This document shows, in pieces, positions 62,909 through 64,000 of a stretch of DNA of 64,000 nucleotides (position 1 is its first letter; each line of letters starts with the position of its first letter). The stretch is from Rallus limicola (taxonomy: Eukaryota; Chordata; Aves; Gruiformes; Rallidae), in assembly GCA_022605955.1 (NCBI GenBank), contig JAKCOZ010000002.1:67374783-67438782 (forward strand), given 5' to 3'. Position numbers and translations under genes: made by a program. The notes under the pieces are model-generated. The model had not been told where the DNA came from. It did no database searches and worked only from the letters and a program-made list of their open reading frames with translations.

Positions 62909-63198
62909 CTGTGAAACCATTAGAGTGAGTATGATAAAGACCTGACCAGTTCAAAGCCATTCTATCTTTCCTTAATGAGTAAATGTTTGCATTATAGAAG
63001 CACTTTGTAAGCAGCAGTAGTCACTTAGCAGTAGCTTCTAGACTGAGACACACGAAATAGCTTTGAATCTGTGTACAGGTTCTCTGGCCCACACAGAATA
63101 CTGGTGGGGTGTAAGGCTTCTTGTTATCTAAACACAATAAATGTCAAGGAGAAGGTTTGTCAAAGATCAGGAGGGGGAATAGCGTGCTCTTTGCTTAC
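62909..63198 (-). other. USP46: USP46 intron
   Basis: A short 290-bp GT-AG intron that splits the Arg codon AG/G between QK and MRVKK. No other feature is seen in it. Confidence 0.95.
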
Positions 63199-63282
63199 CT
63201 TTTCTGTGCCTCCTGTTTACTGCAGCAAGTTTCACAGTAGTATTTCTGTTCACTACATAATGTCTCTGTGTTACTGAAGTCT
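63199..63282 (-). CDS. USP46: USP46 internal coding exon, zinc-ribbon segment (about residues 214-240)
   Basis: This 84-bp exon encodes [12 protein letters not shown] followed by [15 protein letters not shown]. It is flanked by a TTTACAG acceptor and an AAAAG/GTAAGC donor. The first base completes a codon split with an upstream exon outside the window, and the last two bases (AG) begin the Arg codon finished by the next exon. USP46 is a ubiquitin-specific protease that works with WDR48/UAF1 and WDR20; known targets include histones H2A/H2B and glutamate receptor subunits. Counting back from a 366-residue protein, the CETC pair falls at C229 and C232, the second half of the zinc-binding ribbon; the first pair lies beyond the right edge. 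USP12 is almost identical here, so this exon alone does not separate the two paralogues; the next exon does. Confidence 0.97.
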
Positions 63283-64000
63283 CTGTAAATAAATACAATT
63301 ATCTGTTCTTTAATGATCTTACCACTTTTTCCCCACTTGGGCTGATGAACTGGAACCCTAAAAGGACACACAGGGTGAAATCTTCTCTTCACTGAGTCCA
63401 TTTTTTCCTTAAACATCTAAAGCAACTGTACTGGGGTTTGCCAAGGTTTCTGGCTGCTAGGAGCCCTGTACCTGGAGTTGAGACCCCACCATATGCTACA
63501 GGTAGAGGGTCAGGTATCTCAAAACGGGACTTATACCCTGATGTCTTACATGTCAAAGGGCTGCCTTGGCTGGAGTATAGTCGCTCAGTCCATCCAGTCC
63601 CTTTTAAAATTATATGCAGAATAGAACAGCTTCAAGTTCACTTCTATCACGCTCAAATAACTCACATTTTATGGTGTTCTTCTGTAAGCTAAGTTTGAAT
63701 CCTCTTACACAGAAGAAATAAATTGAAGTCAGTTTTCTGCATCCTCTAACCTCTTGAACTGTCACCCAGAAGTTATTTGATTATACCTTCTTGTTGTCTA
63801 AAAAAGGAAAGTGTCAGCTAGCATAGAAGATTTTGTAAATCTTGATCAAGTAAATACGCTTGGAAATCTTTCAGGTCGAGCTTTTGAAGTGAGAAGCAGA
63901 GGAAGGCTGGTTCAATAGTGTGTCTCAGTTCACAGAAAAGACTTGTCAGAAGGCTGGTTCAATAGTGTGTCTCAGTTCACAGAAAAGACTTGTCAGAAGG
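63283..64000 (-). other. USP46: USP46 intron, partial (continues beyond window)
   Basis: The intron upstream of the zinc-ribbon exon; it ends at TTTACAG. I searched the 718 bp available for the preceding USP46 exon (the SVDVEQN / first CxxC region) and did not find it, so it must lie past the right edge. The only structure seen is the tandem repeat at the very end. Confidence 0.85.
63902..64000. repeat. 47-bp tandem minisatellite, truncated by window end
   Basis: Two complete copies of a 47-bp unit (63,902-63,948 and 63,949-63,995), beginning GAAGGCTGGTTCAATAGTG, are identical. A third starts at 63,996 and is cut by the window edge. Identical copies point to recent or ongoing expansion. The array sits in a USP46 intron about 0.6 kb upstream of a coding exon. 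Confidence 0.95.

Noticed and set aside
63283..63416. Upstream extension of the zinc-ribbon exon frame
   Set aside because: The residues before [10 protein letters not shown] do not match USP46 and are preceded by a proper splice acceptor.
1..64000. tRNA, rRNA, snRNA genes, CRISPR arrays, bacterial operons
   Set aside because: None recognised; the window is vertebrate genomic DNA.

Overview
The window is vertebrate nuclear DNA and almost certainly from a bird. It holds several CR1 LINE 3' ends of the avian type, ending in ATTCTATG-like tails, and two solo ERVL-type LTRs typical of birds. A single split gene is recognisable, with GT-AG introns and a protein nearly identical to vertebrate USP46. 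The species cannot be fixed from the sequence alone.

Layout: about 1 to 54,300 is a gene desert with no exon I can recognise. It contains eight CR1 fragments: near 3.6-4.0, 10.5-10.9, 11.9-12.1, 35.5-35.9 and 36.9-37.0 kb on the + strand, and near 27.9-28.3, 28.6 and 30.2 kb on the - strand. It also holds two solo LTRs (18,250-18,652 and 34,744-35,331), each flanked by a perfect 5-bp target duplication. There are a few short tandem duplications, and several AT-rich, repeat-free blocks that look like possible conserved non-coding or enhancer DNA. Those blocks are judgement calls made without an alignment.

The right end, about 54,335 to 64,000, is the 3' part of USP46 on the - strand. Four coding exons (63,282-63,199; 62,908-62,711; 61,899-61,821; 60,860-60,759) encode the last ~153 residues of the 366-residue deubiquitinase. 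They include the second zinc-binding CxxC pair, the catalytic His (H313) and Asp (D330), and the native C-terminus. The catalytic Cys and the first ~213 residues lie beyond the right edge. Downstream of the stop is probably a very long 3'UTR of up to ~6.4 kb with several possible poly(A) signals. The window ends inside a USP46 intron, in a 47-bp minisatellite.

In human, USP46 is transcribed toward a large intergenic gap that separates it from SPATA18. The empty left 54 kb here fits that arrangement (inference from known synteny). I found no undescribed gene system. The items most worth checking are the 228-codon open frame or candidate conserved block at 38.6-39.3 kb, the candidate non-coding elements at 21.0-22.0 and 44.2-44.5 kb, the internally deleted CR1 at 27.9-28.3 kb, and the length difference between the two sister LTRs.
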